DNA from: Chloroflexota bacterium
GTDB taxonomy: Bacteria > Chloroflexota > Dormibacteria > CF-121
Direction: 5' to 3'
Length of the DNA: 40,735 nt
Assembly (NCBI GenBank): GCA_005881715.1
Contig: VBEE01000051.1
Coordinates: 1-40,735 of the forward strand
The notes beneath the pieces were generated by a model. The model was given only the letters and a program-made list of their open reading frames with translations, ran no database searches and was not told where the DNA came from. Both the position numbers and the translations under genes were made by a program. This document shows positions 22,739-31,075 of the stretch, one piece after another (position 1 is the stretch's first letter; each line of letters begins with the position of its first letter).

Positions 22739-23890
22739 GTCCTCCGCCATCGGGACCGGTTCCGCTTCGATTTTCGGCGTTACGCCCAAGCGGTGATGAT
22801 GCCGGCAACGGGCCTCGTAGGTCGCCGCCCCGCCGATGACCACGAGTGGTGCGTCCGCCGATGCCGGCACCCCCTCGATCAGCCGCTGGGTGCGAGTCGC
22901 TTGGCGCGAGCCACAGCCTGGATACTGACAGGACGCCTGCAATTTGGTCAGCCGGTCCGCATAGGCGGCGAGCAGCGGCATCGGCCCGAAGGGACGGCTG
23001 AGAAAGTCGAGGTCGAGACCGGCGATGATCACGTGCTGGCCCCGGTTCGCGAGCTCTTCGGCCAGGCTGACGATGTTGGGCTCGAAGAACTGGGCCTCGT
23101 CGATCCCGATCACCCGCGTGTCATCGCGGACCTGAGCGTGCAACGCGGCCACATCGGGGACGGCGATAGCCGGAAAGCGGATCTCACGGTGGGACGCAAC
23201 CGCCTCGATGGCGTAGCGGTCGTCGAGTGCAGGCTTGAACGCCTGAACGGTGAAGCCCGCATAGCGGGCCTGGTCGAGCCTTCGGATGAGCTCCTGCGTC
23301 TTCCCGCTGAACATGCAGCCGCTGATCAGGTCGAGGCTACCCGCCGGCTCGTCGAACCAAATCTCCTGGAAGGTTTGGGCTCGTGGTTCAGCGGTGTGAT
23401 GGCGCCGGCACACCGGCAGGAACCGTTCCGGTGTCCCGTTCACGATCTGGAAGCGCTGGGTCCGGCTGGCCAGGTTCCGGCAGCCTGGCTGGGCGCAAAC
23501 ACCATCGTCGAGCTTCAACGCAAAATCGGCGGCACAGAGCAGGTTGGGCATCGGGCCGGCGGGTCGGCCGGCATAGTCCAGCTCCCAGCCGGCGGCCACC
23601 ACATCCATCCGATGGATGGTGGCGAGATCGTTCAGTACCTCGACCAGCCGGTCGTCAAATTGCTGCGCATCGTCCACCGTGACGAGCTCGGCGGCCGGGT
23701 CGAGCTGGTTCAGCAGCGCGTTGGGATCCGCGCTCGCCGCCAGCCGTTGCATCCGGCGGCCCTGCCGGTGGGCCCGCTCAGCTTCAGCCTCCAACTTCTT
23801 GGTTTTGCCGGAGTGCGTCGGGCCAGAGAAAACGGTAAGGCTGCCAAGCCGGCGACGCTCGCGATCCTCCAGGTAGCGTTCGTTGATCAT
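22724..23890 (-). CDS. Tandem (double-domain) thymidine kinase, N-domain degenerate
   Basis: 388 residues, about twice a normal TK1-type kinase. C-terminal domain (about 185-370) is complete: P-loop GCMFSGKT (191-198), IDEAQFF with the catalytic Glu (265), lasso GLDLDFLSRPFGPMP, Cys 321 and 326 and CRHHH (362). N-terminal domain (about 16-170) repeats the plan: GPTHSGKT (23-30), DDAQQF (73-78) with Asp for the catalytic Glu, GWELDYAGRPAGPMP, Cys 132 and 137, CRRHH (161). So one domain is canonical and one probably catalytically weak or dead. The ATG at 23890 is 25 nt after the M20 stop; a TTG at 23953 is the alternative. Thymidine salvage is the expected role. Confidence 0.85.
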   Translation of the reverse strand: MINERYLEDRERRRLGSLTVFSGPTHSGKTKKLEAEAERAHRQGRRMQRLAASADPNALLNQLDPAAELVTVDDAQQFDDRLVEVLNDLATIHRMDVVAAGWELDYAGRPAGPMPNLLCAADFALKLDDGVCAQPGCRNLASRTQRFQIVNGTPERFLPVCRRHHTAEPRAQTFQEIWFDEPAGSLDLISGCMFSGKTQELIRRLDQARYAGFTVQAFKPALDDRYAIEAVASHREIRFPAIAVPDVAALHAQVRDDTRVIGIDEAQFFEPNIVSLAEELANRGQHVIIAGLDLDFLSRPFGPMPLLAAYADRLTKLQASCQYPGCGSRQATRTQRLIEGVPASADAPLVVIGGAATYEARCRHHHRLGVTPKIEAEPVPMAEDSAEL

Positions 23891-23915
23891 GCGGCTCAGT
23901 TTCGCTAACGCGGCG

Positions 23916-25103
23916 TCAGCTTCGGCGGAACTCTCCCTTGGCCTGCTCGACAAGGGCCGGATCGGACAGCAGGTCGGCGCCGGTCATGGCCAGGGCTTTG
24001 GCGGCGGCGATCATGGCCTGGTAACCCCGAGGCGAACCCGAGGCTTCCAGGAAGGCCTGCGAGTGGCCCGGAACTTCCGACGACGCGATACCGATCGTGG
24101 GATGCAGAGCCGGCACCACATGACTCACGTTTCCCATGTCGGTGGAACCGGCATTTTCCCAGGGAACACCCTCCACTGGGTCGATCCCGATACGCTGCAG
24201 GTTCTCCTCGAAGAGTTTCGCCAGCACCCCGTTGTTGCGCAGGTCGGCGTAGGGCGCGTCGTCGAAGCTCAGCTTGACGCTGCAGCCGGTAGCGAGCGCG
24301 GCCGCCTGGAAGATGTTCTTGACCTTCTGGACCAGCTCCTGCATGTAGGCCTCGTCGCGAGCGCGCACCAGGAATTCGCCGCTGGTCCGCTCCGGGATGA
24401 TGTTGGGCGCGGTGCCGCCTTCTTTGAGGAACCCATGCAGGCGCGCGCCTTCCTTCATCTGCTGCCGTAACAGGCTGATCCCGTTGTACGCCAGGACGAA
24501 GGCATCGAGCGCATTGATGCCTTTTTCCGGGTCGCCCGAGGCGTGCGCGGCCTTGCCGGTGAACTCGAAATGCATGTGCGTCACCGCCAGCGCCCAGTGC
24601 AGGACCTGGGTACGGGTGTCGGGATGAACCATCATCGCGGCGTCGATCTGCTGGAAAATGCCAGCGCGGATCAGCCGGATCTTTCCCCCGCCGCCTTCTT
24701 CCGCCGGCGTCCCAACGACCAGCACGCGGCCGGGCACGCGCTCGAGCAGGTCGGCCAGCGCAATCCCCGCCCCGGTCGAGGCGGTGCCGATCAGGTTGTG
24801 CCCGCAGCCGTGTCCGAGACCGCGGAGCGCGTCATATTCCGCCAGGAAGGCGATCGTGGGCCCGCTGCCGTTTCGCCGGGTGGCCACAAAGGCCGTCGGG
24901 GTGTTCGCGACACCAATCTCGACCGCGAACCCGTATTTCTTGAGCAGCTCGGTGAGCCAGGCCACCGCCTGGCGCTCTTCATACGCAATCTCCGGGTTCG
25001 CGTAGATGTCGCGCCCAATCTGCTCCAGCTCGGGCCGGAGCGCATCGAGCCGAGTGCTGATCTCATCCTTCAGCTGGCTGATCGACGCCTGCGTAACAGA
25101 CAC
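23916..25103 (-). CDS. M20-family amidohydrolase / peptidase
   Basis: 395 residues from the GTG at 25103. N-terminal DIYANPEIAYEERQAVAWL, metal-binding GLGHGCGHNLIG and GTPAEEGGGGK, the dimerisation domain with GKAAHASGDPEKGINALDAF, and SEVPGHSQAFLEA at the end match the M20 amidohydrolase branch that includes AbgB-like aminobenzoyl-glutamate and indole-acetyl hydrolases. It probably cleaves an N-acyl amino acid or dipeptide; the substrate is not deducible. TACAAT lies 11 nt before the GTG, giving an almost leaderless message. The frame upstream of 25103 belongs to the divergent gene's strand. Confidence 0.9.
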   Translation of the reverse strand: MSVTQASISQLKDEISTRLDALRPELEQIGRDIYANPEIAYEERQAVAWLTELLKKYGFAVEIGVANTPTAFVATRRNGSGPTIAFLAEYDALRGLGHGCGHNLIGTASTGAGIALADLLERVPGRVLVVGTPAEEGGGGKIRLIRAGIFQQIDAAMMVHPDTRTQVLHWALAVTHMHFEFTGKAAHASGDPEKGINALDAFVLAYNGISLLRQQMKEGARLHGFLKEGGTAPNIIPERTSGEFLVRARDEAYMQELVQKVKNIFQAAALATGCSVKLSFDDAPYADLRNNGVLAKLFEENLQRIGIDPVEGVPWENAGSTDMGNVSHVVPALHPTIGIASSEVPGHSQAFLEASGSPRGYQAMIAAAKALAMTGADLLSDPALVEQAKGEFRRS

Positions 25104-25125
25104 GCTGGCCAATAATTGTATGGCG
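25104..25125. promoter_or_regulatory. Very short divergent promoter region
   Basis: Only 22 bp separate two opposite start codons. AATAAT (25111-25116) serves the plus gene and TACAAT (minus strand, 25120-25115) the M20 gene; the boxes overlap, so the two polymerases should compete. Confidence 0.45.
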
Positions 25126-25659
25126 ATGGCGGAACACACGACGCTCGAGCAGGCGTCCGACGACGAGCTGGCTCGGCGGGTACGCGAGATCATGGCGGAA
25201 ATGGCGCCGCTGGAGGAGGCGCTCGGCCGGTTGCGCGCCCAGATCCAGCAGGTGGTCAGCGAGCAGAAGAAACGGGAGCGCTCCCAGCACCTGAAGGCGC
25301 GCATGCAGGTGCGCACCACCGTCGCTCAGGGCCAGATGCCGACGCTGCAGCAGGTGGCAGAAAGCTCGAACGACCTGGTCTTACCCGACGCATCCCTGGC
25401 GGGGCTGCGATTCTTCCGCGACAGCGGCACGGAGGTCGGGCTCGGCTACGCGACGGCGCGTGAGCCGACGGTCTGGATGACGAATGGATCCAGCACCGCC
25501 GCCGTCAAGACGGTCGCCGAGATCCGCTCGCGCTACGTCGAGGGCTGGGATTTCGGGACCGCGGCGCATCCCGGCGTGCGGATCCACGTCCCGAACAGCC
25601 GGACCGAGAAGATCCTGCAAGCTTCCGAAGTATTCATACGCCCGAGGGATTCCGTTTGA
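25126..25659 (+). CDS. Hypothetical protein with N-terminal coiled coil
   Basis: 177 residues from the ATG at 25126 (an ATG at 25120 adds two). No family recognised. Residues about 8-65 form an amphipathic, strongly charged helix (DDELARRVREIMAEMAPLEE, then ALGRLRAQIQQVVSEQKKR), likely a coiled coil. The remainder is a compact mixed region with VRIHVPNSRTEKILQASEVF near its end. No signal peptide or membrane segment. It is divergent from the M20 gene and upstream of the collagen-like gene, which has its own promoter. Confidence 0.65.
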   Translation: MAEHTTLEQASDDELARRVREIMAEMAPLEEALGRLRAQIQQVVSEQKKRERSQHLKARMQVRTTVAQGQMPTLQQVAESSNDLVLPDASLAGLRFFRDSGTEVGLGYATAREPTVWMTNGSSTAAVKTVAEIRSRYVEGWDFGTAAHPGVRIHVPNSRTEKILQASEVFIRPRDSV

Positions 25660-25694
25660 GCCAGGCTGCACCGAGAGGTTTTCGTTTCGAGCGC

Positions 25695-25730
25695 TTGACT
25701 TTCGTAAAAATGCCGCGATAAAATGCGGCA
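25695..25730 (+). promoter_or_regulatory. Strong promoter with palindrome around the -10, collagen-like gene
   Basis: TTGACT (25695-25700), 18-bp spacer, TAAAAT (25719-25724). TGCCGC (25711-25716) and GCGGCA (25725-25730) form an inverted repeat that brackets the -10 box. A small hairpin CCTAC/GTAGG (25733-25747) and TGGCGCCA follow in the roughly 60-nt leader. Confidence 0.6.
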
Positions 25731-25793
25731 GCCCTACATGCGGTAGGCCCTGGCGCCAGCAGGCACAATATCTGGCCATGAGGTGAGTAGCCG

Positions 25794-26474
25794 ATGTTCC
25801 TTTCGCGCCCACTAACCGCGCGCCTGCGGCCCCGTCTACTAGTTGGAGTGGCAGCCGGATTGGCGCTGTCAGCTCTCGGAACCGTCGCCCTGGCAACCGA
25901 CAGTCCGAGCTCGAACGGCACGATAACGGCCTGCGTCAAGAAGAACGGCCAGGTGCGTTTTGTTAGCTCCGCCAGCCAGTGCAAACGGAATGAGACCGCC
26001 ACCGTCTTCAATGTGAACGGGGCGTCTGGACCGCCTGGACCGCCTGGACCAACTGGACCGCAGGGACCGGCCGGGCCGCAGGGACCAGCCGGACCTCAGG
26101 GACCGGCTGGACCGCAGGGTCCGGCGGGCCCGACGGGGCCCGCCGGTAGCGCCAAGGCGTATGCGGTAGTCATCCCCGGCGCCACGCCCAGCTTTGTCGC
26201 TTCCAGGACCAAGAACTTCGACTCAGTAACCCATCTTGGATTGGGCACGTACTGCCTCAAGCCTTCAACGGGCATCGACCCGAATGGAAGCGCCGTCGTG
26301 GTGGGGCTCGAGGCACAGCTCTCGCAACTTGCCATAGGCTCAAACGTCCTTGAGGTTTACGACTACCAGGGCAACACAGACTGCCCGGGCGCGATTGAAG
26401 TTGTCACAGTCGCAAATCCCCAGTCTGGTGGCGGAGGCTCTGACAAGGTCGCCTTCACACTCCTGCTGACCTGA
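25794..26474 (+). CDS. Secreted collagen-like repeat protein
   Basis: 226 residues. A signal peptide (basic start, hydrophobic core [20 protein letters not shown], cut near residue 35) is followed by a small domain [16 protein letters not shown]...[12 protein letters not shown] (about 43-73). This Cys-pair module often precedes collagen-like repeats in Actinobacteria and Chloroflexi. Then 13 uninterrupted G-x-y triplets (79-118, mainly GPQGPA) and a C-terminal globular domain with two Cys, which may start trimerisation. GAGGTGA before the ATG at 25794 is a good ribosome site. Likely a surface or exported triple-helical protein; no anchor is visible. Confidence 0.87.
   Translation: MFLSRPLTARLRPRLLVGVAAGLALSALGTVALATDSPSSNGTITACVKKNGQVRFVSSASQCKRNETATVFNVNGASGPPGPPGPTGPQGPAGPQGPAGPQGPAGPQGPAGPTGPAGSAKAYAVVIPGATPSFVASRTKNFDSVTHLGLGTYCLKPSTGIDPNGSAVVVGLEAQLSQLAIGSNVLEVYDYQGNTDCPGAIEVVTVANPQSGGGGSDKVAFTLLLT
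26028..26147 (+). repeat. In-frame tandem repeat encoding G-x-y collagen triplets
   Basis: Degenerate 9-bp and 18-bp units (core GGACCGCAGGGACCGGC) encode GPP, GPT and then GPQGPA about four times. Third-position changes between units show that the array is not newly expanded. Confidence 0.85.
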
Positions 26475-26483
26475 CCCGCGGAG

Positions 26484-26509
26484 GGGAGGCCGCGCGGCCG
26501 CGGTCTCCC
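26484..26509. terminator. Hairpin between convergent genes, no T-run
   Basis: GGGAGGCCGCG pairs with CGCGGTCTCCC over 11 bp (one G-U) with a 4-nt loop. It lies between the converging collagen-like and GH31 genes. Neither side has a T-run, so it may act as a transcript-end barrier rather than a classical terminator. Confidence 0.45.
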
Positions 26510-26525
26510 GTCCTGTGCCTCGCTG

Positions 26526-28814
26526 TCAGGTCAGCTCGATCGATCGGCCAAGGCGACCCCGGAGGAGCGGCCCGTCGGCTCGGTGGACGTGAACGTCGGG
26601 CACGTAGTCGAGCGGTCCACCCTCAAGCATCAAGCTGGCACGATCGACTTTGAGCTGGAACCGCAGCTGCCGCCGGTCGTCGGTAACCTCAACGTCGGAC
26701 ATCCCTTCAGCGCCGAGGTAGGCCTCGAAGCTGAGCGGATCCCAGCTACGCTCGTTCGTGAATTGCAAGTCGGGCCCGATCGCGAGAACGGCGCCGGACC
26801 GAACGAAAAGGGGTAGCGTCTCGAGCTCCGCTTTGTAGCGGATCCATCGCGGACCATCGAAACGCCGGTCACTCCAGTAGTCGTACCAGCCACCATCGGG
26901 CAGATAGACGTCGCGCGCGCCTTGCGGCTTGAACATTGGTGCGACGAGCAGGTCTGGACCGAGGAAGTACTCATCATCCACGTGATGCGTGGTTGGATCC
27001 GACGGGTGGTCGTAGACGAGCGGCCGCACCAATGGAGCTCCATCGGCCGCATGCCGCGCCGCGCTGTACAGGTAGGGAAGCAACCGGTAGCGCAGCTGGG
27101 CATAGCGCCGAAATATGGACAGGGCCGGCTCACCGTATGCCCACGGCTCGCGCGGTGCGGTGTGCCCATGGGCCCGAGCATGCGAGAAGAGCAGTCCCAT
27201 CTGCGCCCAGCGCACATACAGCTCGGGAGTGGGCGGGTCCGTCAATCTGGGAATACCAAAAAAGCCGCCGATATCGAAGCTGGCGAAGGCCGCGCCCGAC
27301 ATGATCCAGCTGAGCGCGCCGCGCAGGCTGGCCGCCATGTCTTCGAAGGTGCATGCGGGATCGCCGCCCCAGTGCACCGGAGTGCGCTGCGAGCCCGCGT
27401 AGCCAGAACGTCCCCAGATCAGGCCGTAGTCGTGTACTTCCATCGTCGTCTCAAAGACGGCACGCTGGTAAAGCAGCGGATAGAGGTTGTGCAACTCCTC
27501 AGCCGGCGTGCCGTCATGGGCCACGGCGTCATCAGGCAGGTCCTCGGCGAAATCCGTCTTGATGACCGCGATGCCCATCTCCAGCAGCTGGCGGTTTTTT
27601 GCCTTGAACCACTCGACCGCGTCGGGATTCGTGAAATCAATAGCCGCGCTGGGTTTGGCGAAGCCATGCACCAGGGCCAGGCTCCCACCCGACTTGCTCT
27701 TCATCAGGAAGCCGCGACCTTCACCCTCGACGCGCATCTGCGAATCGAGCGGCACATACGGACTTTCCCAGAGGCTGACCCGGAACCCGAGCCCTTTGAG
27801 CTCATCGATCATGCCCCCGGGGTCGGGAAAGGCCGATTCGTCCCAAACGAAGTCGCCGTGATGGCCTTCGTGAAAGCGCATCCAGTAAGGATCGATATGG
27901 ATGACGTCGCAGGGCACCCGCTCCTCGCGCATGCGGCGCGCCACGGCCATGACCTCTTCGCGGTTGCGATATCCCCAGCGGCTGATCCAGAAGCCGAACG
28001 ACCAGTCGGGCGGCACCGCCGGTGCGCCAGTGAGCTGCTGATAGCCCCGGATCAGCGGCACCATCCCATCACCAAGGATCAGGTAGAGGCGCAAATGATC
28101 CGCCCGGGCGGTAACCTGCCAGGCTGCGACGGACGATTGGCCAAGCTCGTAGTAGAGCGGCGCCGTCATGTCGAAAAAGGCGGCGTAGCCTTGCGAACTC
28201 AGTAGGAGGGGGACGTTTTTATACGCACGATCGCTGCGCACACCGAAGGCATCGACGGTCCACGAGGCGAACGCCTGGCCGCGACGGTCCAGCGCGCCGA
28301 AGTGTTCCCCGAGTCCGAACAACGCCTCTGCCGGCTTGAGCCCCGCAGTCAGCCAGCGCAGCCCGCGCGCGTGCCCGGTGGGGAAGTGGTGATAGGCGCC
28401 GCGGATGTCCTGGTCGTGCGGCTCCTCAACGAAGCGCTCGGCTCCGGAGGCATCAGTCAGCCGTAGCCGGTACGGATCGCGGTCGATCGTCAGGCTGACG
28501 GCCGAGGTTCGCACCGCCCAGCCGGTCGCCGTCTCTTCGAGAGCCCACTCGGCACGAGCGGGTGCCTCCGCCGCAAGCAGCCGTGATGGCCGAGCCGGGC
28601 CAGGCCCGATGTGCAACCGCACGATATGTGGAGCGACCGGGCGGACTTCGATCGGAAGCCGCCGCTCACGATCGTCCTCGGCGATGACATCCAGCCGGTC
28701 GGGCCGCGCTCGCACGGAGAGCACCCGCTGGATGCGGCGCGGGTCCCTGGGCTGGAAATCAGAAGCCGGCCGGGCCGGCTGGGCGGCGCGCGCTACCAGC
28801 CGCGCTCGATCCAC
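26526..28814 (-). CDS. Glycoside hydrolase family 31 (alpha-xylosidase/alpha-glucosidase)
   Basis: 762 residues. N-terminal beta-sandwich, then the (beta/alpha)8 barrel beginning PDWSFGFWISRWGYRN (about 269-284). The catalytic nucleophile is in VIKTDFAEDLP (Asp 421) and the acid/base in RTPVHWGGDPA (Asp 485); SFDIGGFFG follows. KTDF followed by a glycan-binding WGRSGYAGSQR is most like YicI-type alpha-xylosidases, so xyloglucan-derived substrates are likely, but alpha-glucosidase cannot be excluded. No signal peptide, so it is cytoplasmic. The start GTG at 28814 lies 22 bp inside the MBL gene, and no transporter is adjacent. Confidence 0.93.
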   Translation of the reverse strand: MDRARLVARAAQPARPASDFQPRDPRRIQRVLSVRARPDRLDVIAEDDRERRLPIEVRPVAPHIVRLHIGPGPARPSRLLAAEAPARAEWALEETATGWAVRTSAVSLTIDRDPYRLRLTDASGAERFVEEPHDQDIRGAYHHFPTGHARGLRWLTAGLKPAEALFGLGEHFGALDRRGQAFASWTVDAFGVRSDRAYKNVPLLLSSQGYAAFFDMTAPLYYELGQSSVAAWQVTARADHLRLYLILGDGMVPLIRGYQQLTGAPAVPPDWSFGFWISRWGYRNREEVMAVARRMREERVPCDVIHIDPYWMRFHEGHHGDFVWDESAFPDPGGMIDELKGLGFRVSLWESPYVPLDSQMRVEGEGRGFLMKSKSGGSLALVHGFAKPSAAIDFTNPDAVEWFKAKNRQLLEMGIAVIKTDFAEDLPDDAVAHDGTPAEELHNLYPLLYQRAVFETTMEVHDYGLIWGRSGYAGSQRTPVHWGGDPACTFEDMAASLRGALSWIMSGAAFASFDIGGFFGIPRLTDPPTPELYVRWAQMGLLFSHARAHGHTAPREPWAYGEPALSIFRRYAQLRYRLLPYLYSAARHAADGAPLVRPLVYDHPSDPTTHHVDDEYFLGPDLLVAPMFKPQGARDVYLPDGGWYDYWSDRRFDGPRWIRYKAELETLPLFVRSGAVLAIGPDLQFTNERSWDPLSFEAYLGAEGMSDVEVTDDRRQLRFQLKVDRASLMLEGGPLDYVPDVHVHRADGPLLRGRLGRSIELT

Positions 28815-29374
28815 TCGTCGAGGTGAGGGCGCTCACGCCCGATCGTGGTGGGCTTGCCGTGTCCCGGTAGAACCTCGGTGTCATCGGGCAGCGTGAAGAG
28901 CTTGTGCCGGATGCTCTCGATGATGGTTGGAAAGCTGGCGTACGGATTGGCGGTATTTCCGGGACCTCCCGGGAACAGGGTGTCGCCGGAAAACAGTCGC
29001 TCGGCGGCGACGAAGCAGATGCTGCCAGGGGTATGCCCAGGCGTGTGCAAAGCGACCACCTCGTAATCGCCGAAGCGAAATCGCTCGCCGTCCTCGACGC
29101 GATGATCGGCCTTGATCGGCATCATCGACTCGTCGGCCACGTGACAGGTGAACTGGGCATGCGTCTGCTCGCGCACCGGTTTCAACGCCTGGAGGTGGTC
29201 GGCGTGTCCGTGGGTTGTCAGGATGTGACTGACCCGCAAGCCCTCGAGCTCCTTGATAATGCGCGGCGCGTCGTTGGCTGCGTCGATCAGCAACGCCTGC
29301 TTGCTCTTCGGATCGCTCAGAACATAGACGTTGTTGTCGTACGGTCCGACGGAAAACGTTGTAAGCCGGAACAC
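28793..29374 (-). CDS. MBL-fold metallohydrolase (glyoxalase II-like)
   Basis: 193 residues. The binuclear zinc site is complete: THGHADH (about 54-60), HTPGHTPGSICF (about 109), the bridging Asp in FSGDTLFPGG and the final His in VLPGHGKPT. Small GloB-like proteins hydrolyse thioesters or related esters; glyoxalase II proper has a longer C-terminus, so the substrate is open. The GTG at 29374 lies 7 nt after TAGACT, a leaderless layout. The nfo gene starts 38 bp away in the opposite direction. Confidence 0.9.
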   Translation of the reverse strand: MFRLTTFSVGPYDNNVYVLSDPKSKQALLIDAANDAPRIIKELEGLRVSHILTTHGHADHLQALKPVREQTHAQFTCHVADESMMPIKADHRVEDGERFRFGDYEVVALHTPGHTPGSICFVAAERLFSGDTLFPGGPGNTANPYASFPTIIESIRHKLFTLPDDTEVLPGHGKPTTIGRERPHLDEWIERGW

Positions 29375-29381
29375 GAAATTC

Positions 29382-29404
29382 AGTCTAGCGGGCCTTCATA
29401 CAAT
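29382..29404. promoter_or_regulatory. Back-to-back leaderless-type promoters (MBL gene and nfo)
   Basis: Minus strand TAGACT (29387-29382) is 7 nt before the GTG at 29374. Plus strand TACAAT (29399-29404) is 7 nt before the ATG at 29412. Any -35 element would lie within or near the opposite gene's start. Confidence 0.6.
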
Positions 29405-29411
29405 TGGATCG

Positions 29412-30260
29412 ATGGCCCAGGAACGGCGAATTGGCATGCACATGCGGACCGGCCGCGGTCTCGACAAGGCCATCGAGATGATCAAGACGCTGCAGCTCAA
29501 GGCCGTCCAGATCTTTACCGGCAATCCGAGCGCCTGGCGATCGGCGCCGGTCGATCCGCAAGCGACCGCGTTCTTCAGGCGCTCGCTCGAGGCGCTCGAT
29601 GTCCGGCCGGCGATGTCGCATGCCATGTACCTCATCAACCTTGCCAGTCCGAATCCAAACTTCATGAAGAAATCACGAGCGGCGCTGGCCGCGGAGCTGG
29701 TCCGGGCGGAATCTTATGGCTGTCAGTACGTCGTCACCCACGTGGGCAGTCACATGGGTGACGGCGCGCAGGCCGGGATCGACCGGGTGGTGGCGGCGCT
29801 CGACGACGTCCTGAGCGCCGGCGGATCGACGACCTGCCTGCTCGAGACCTCCGCCGGCGGGGGCGCATACGTCGGCGCGAAATTCGACGACCTGGCCCAG
29901 ATCCTCACCAGGCTGCCCCAGCACGCCGCCCGTCTGGGCGTGTGCTTCGACACCGCGCACGCCTACGCGTCCGGCTATGACGACGGCGGCGCGGACGGCA
30001 TGGGCGCCACGCTGGACCAGCTGACCGCCCTCATTCCGGCACAACGGATTCGCGCCTGCCACTGCAACGACACGACGGTGACACTCGGTGGGAAGGCGGA
30101 TCGGCATGTGAACATCGGACAGGGCAACATCGGGCTCGAGGGCTTCCGGGCGTTGCTGCAGTATGAGCCGCTGGCCCATTGCGCGTTCGTGCTGGAGACC
30201 CCCGGCGAGGAGATGCTGGAGGGACTCGAAAATCTCACCACGCTGCGGTCGCTGGCGTGA
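29412..30260 (+). CDS. nfo: Endonuclease IV (AP endonuclease)
   Basis: 282 residues. RIGMHMRTGRGLDKAIEM, LKAVQIFTGNPSAWR, HAMYLINLASPN, the zinc ligands in LLETSAGGGAYVGAKF (Glu) and GVCFDTAHAYASGYD, the CHCNDTTVTLGGKADRHVNIGQGNIG block and the closing ETPGEE are Nfo signatures. It cleaves 5' to abasic sites in base excision repair using a trinuclear zinc centre. The ATG at 29412 with TACAAT 7 nt upstream sets the start. Overlaps the HAD gene (GTGA). Confidence 0.94.
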   Translation: MAQERRIGMHMRTGRGLDKAIEMIKTLQLKAVQIFTGNPSAWRSAPVDPQATAFFRRSLEALDVRPAMSHAMYLINLASPNPNFMKKSRAALAAELVRAESYGCQYVVTHVGSHMGDGAQAGIDRVVAALDDVLSAGGSTTCLLETSAGGGAYVGAKFDDLAQILTRLPQHAARLGVCFDTAHAYASGYDDGGADGMGATLDQLTALIPAQRIRACHCNDTTVTLGGKADRHVNIGQGNIGLEGFRALLQYEPLAHCAFVLETPGEEMLEGLENLTTLRSLA

Positions 30261-31045
30261 GTGAACCCCTTGAGGCGGTGCTCTTCGACTACGGGCACAC
30301 GCTCATCTATTTCGACGAGCGTCCCCATTCGGCGCTGGTCGGTGCCTATGAAAAGGTCAACCGGCTGCTGGCCGACACCCTGGAGCGAGAAGTCCCGGCG
30401 GCGCACGTTCTCATCGAGCAGGTCTCGAAAGCGGTCGACGACGAGATCCAGCGCGATTACGCGGCCGGGCGTCCTGAGGAGGTCGAGATCGCGGCGATCT
30501 ACGACCGCGCGCTCCGGGCTTTGGGCCTGGAGCTGGAGCCGGCGCTGATCGAGCGCGTCATGGAGCTGGAACAGGATGGCTGGCTGAATAGTGTCCATGT
30601 CGGTCCGGACGTCGTGGGAACGCTCGACATACTCCAGCGGCGAGGGTTGCGCATGGGTTTGGTGTCCAATGCCGCCTACTTGCCCCGGCTGATGAAGGCA
30701 CAGCTGTCCGCCCTGCGCCTTCAGTCCTTCTTTGAGGCCGTCAGCTTCTCCTCTGAGGTCGGCGTGCGCAAGCCACACCCCCGGATTTATGCCGACGCGC
30801 TCTTAAAACTCGGGGTCGAGGCTCGGCGCGCCCTTTTCGTGGGCGACCGGGTGAAGGAGGACATCCAGGGGCCCAAAACGCTGGGGATGCGAGCGGTGCT
30901 GACCCGGGAGTGGCGCCAGGAGGAGGACCCCGGCCTGGCCGATTTCGTCATCCAGCGGCTGGGAGAGCTGCCGGCCATCATCAGCCGGCTCACGCCCAGG
31001 GCGCGGTCACCCGATACCTATAATGAGGTGACGTCGCGCGAGTAA
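30257..31045 (+). CDS. HAD-superfamily hydrolase
   Basis: 262 residues. Motif I is VLFDYGHTL (about 9-17): the nucleophile Asp is present but the usual second Asp is Gly. Motif II is LGLVSNAAY and motif III/IV GVRKPHPRIYADAL...ALFVGDRVKEDIQGPKTLGM, with a helical cap between. Loss of the second Asp is seen in HAD branches other than classical phosphatases, so calling it a phosphatase would be unsafe. The GTG at 30257 overlaps the nfo stop, so the two are coupled. Confidence 0.85.
   Translation: MSEPLEAVLFDYGHTLIYFDERPHSALVGAYEKVNRLLADTLEREVPAAHVLIEQVSKAVDDEIQRDYAAGRPEEVEIAAIYDRALRALGLELEPALIERVMELEQDGWLNSVHVGPDVVGTLDILQRRGLRMGLVSNAAYLPRLMKAQLSALRLQSFFEAVSFSSEVGVRKPHPRIYADALLKLGVEARRALFVGDRVKEDIQGPKTLGMRAVLTREWRQEEDPGLADFVIQRLGELPAIISRLTPRARSPDTYNEVTSRE
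31019..31024 (+). promoter_or_regulatory. Consensus -10 (TATAAT) before the XRE-like gene
   Basis: A perfect TATAAT inside the last codons of the HAD gene, about 50 nt before the GTG at 31076. No clear -35. It implies a short 5' leader carrying GGAGG. Confidence 0.45.
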
Positions 31046-31075
31046 CTTCGCGGATGGGTTCTGGAGGTAGGGGCG

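Noticed and set aside
25725-25793. Riboswitch in the leader of the collagen-like gene
   Set aside because: Only short hairpins; no known aptamer core sequence recognised.
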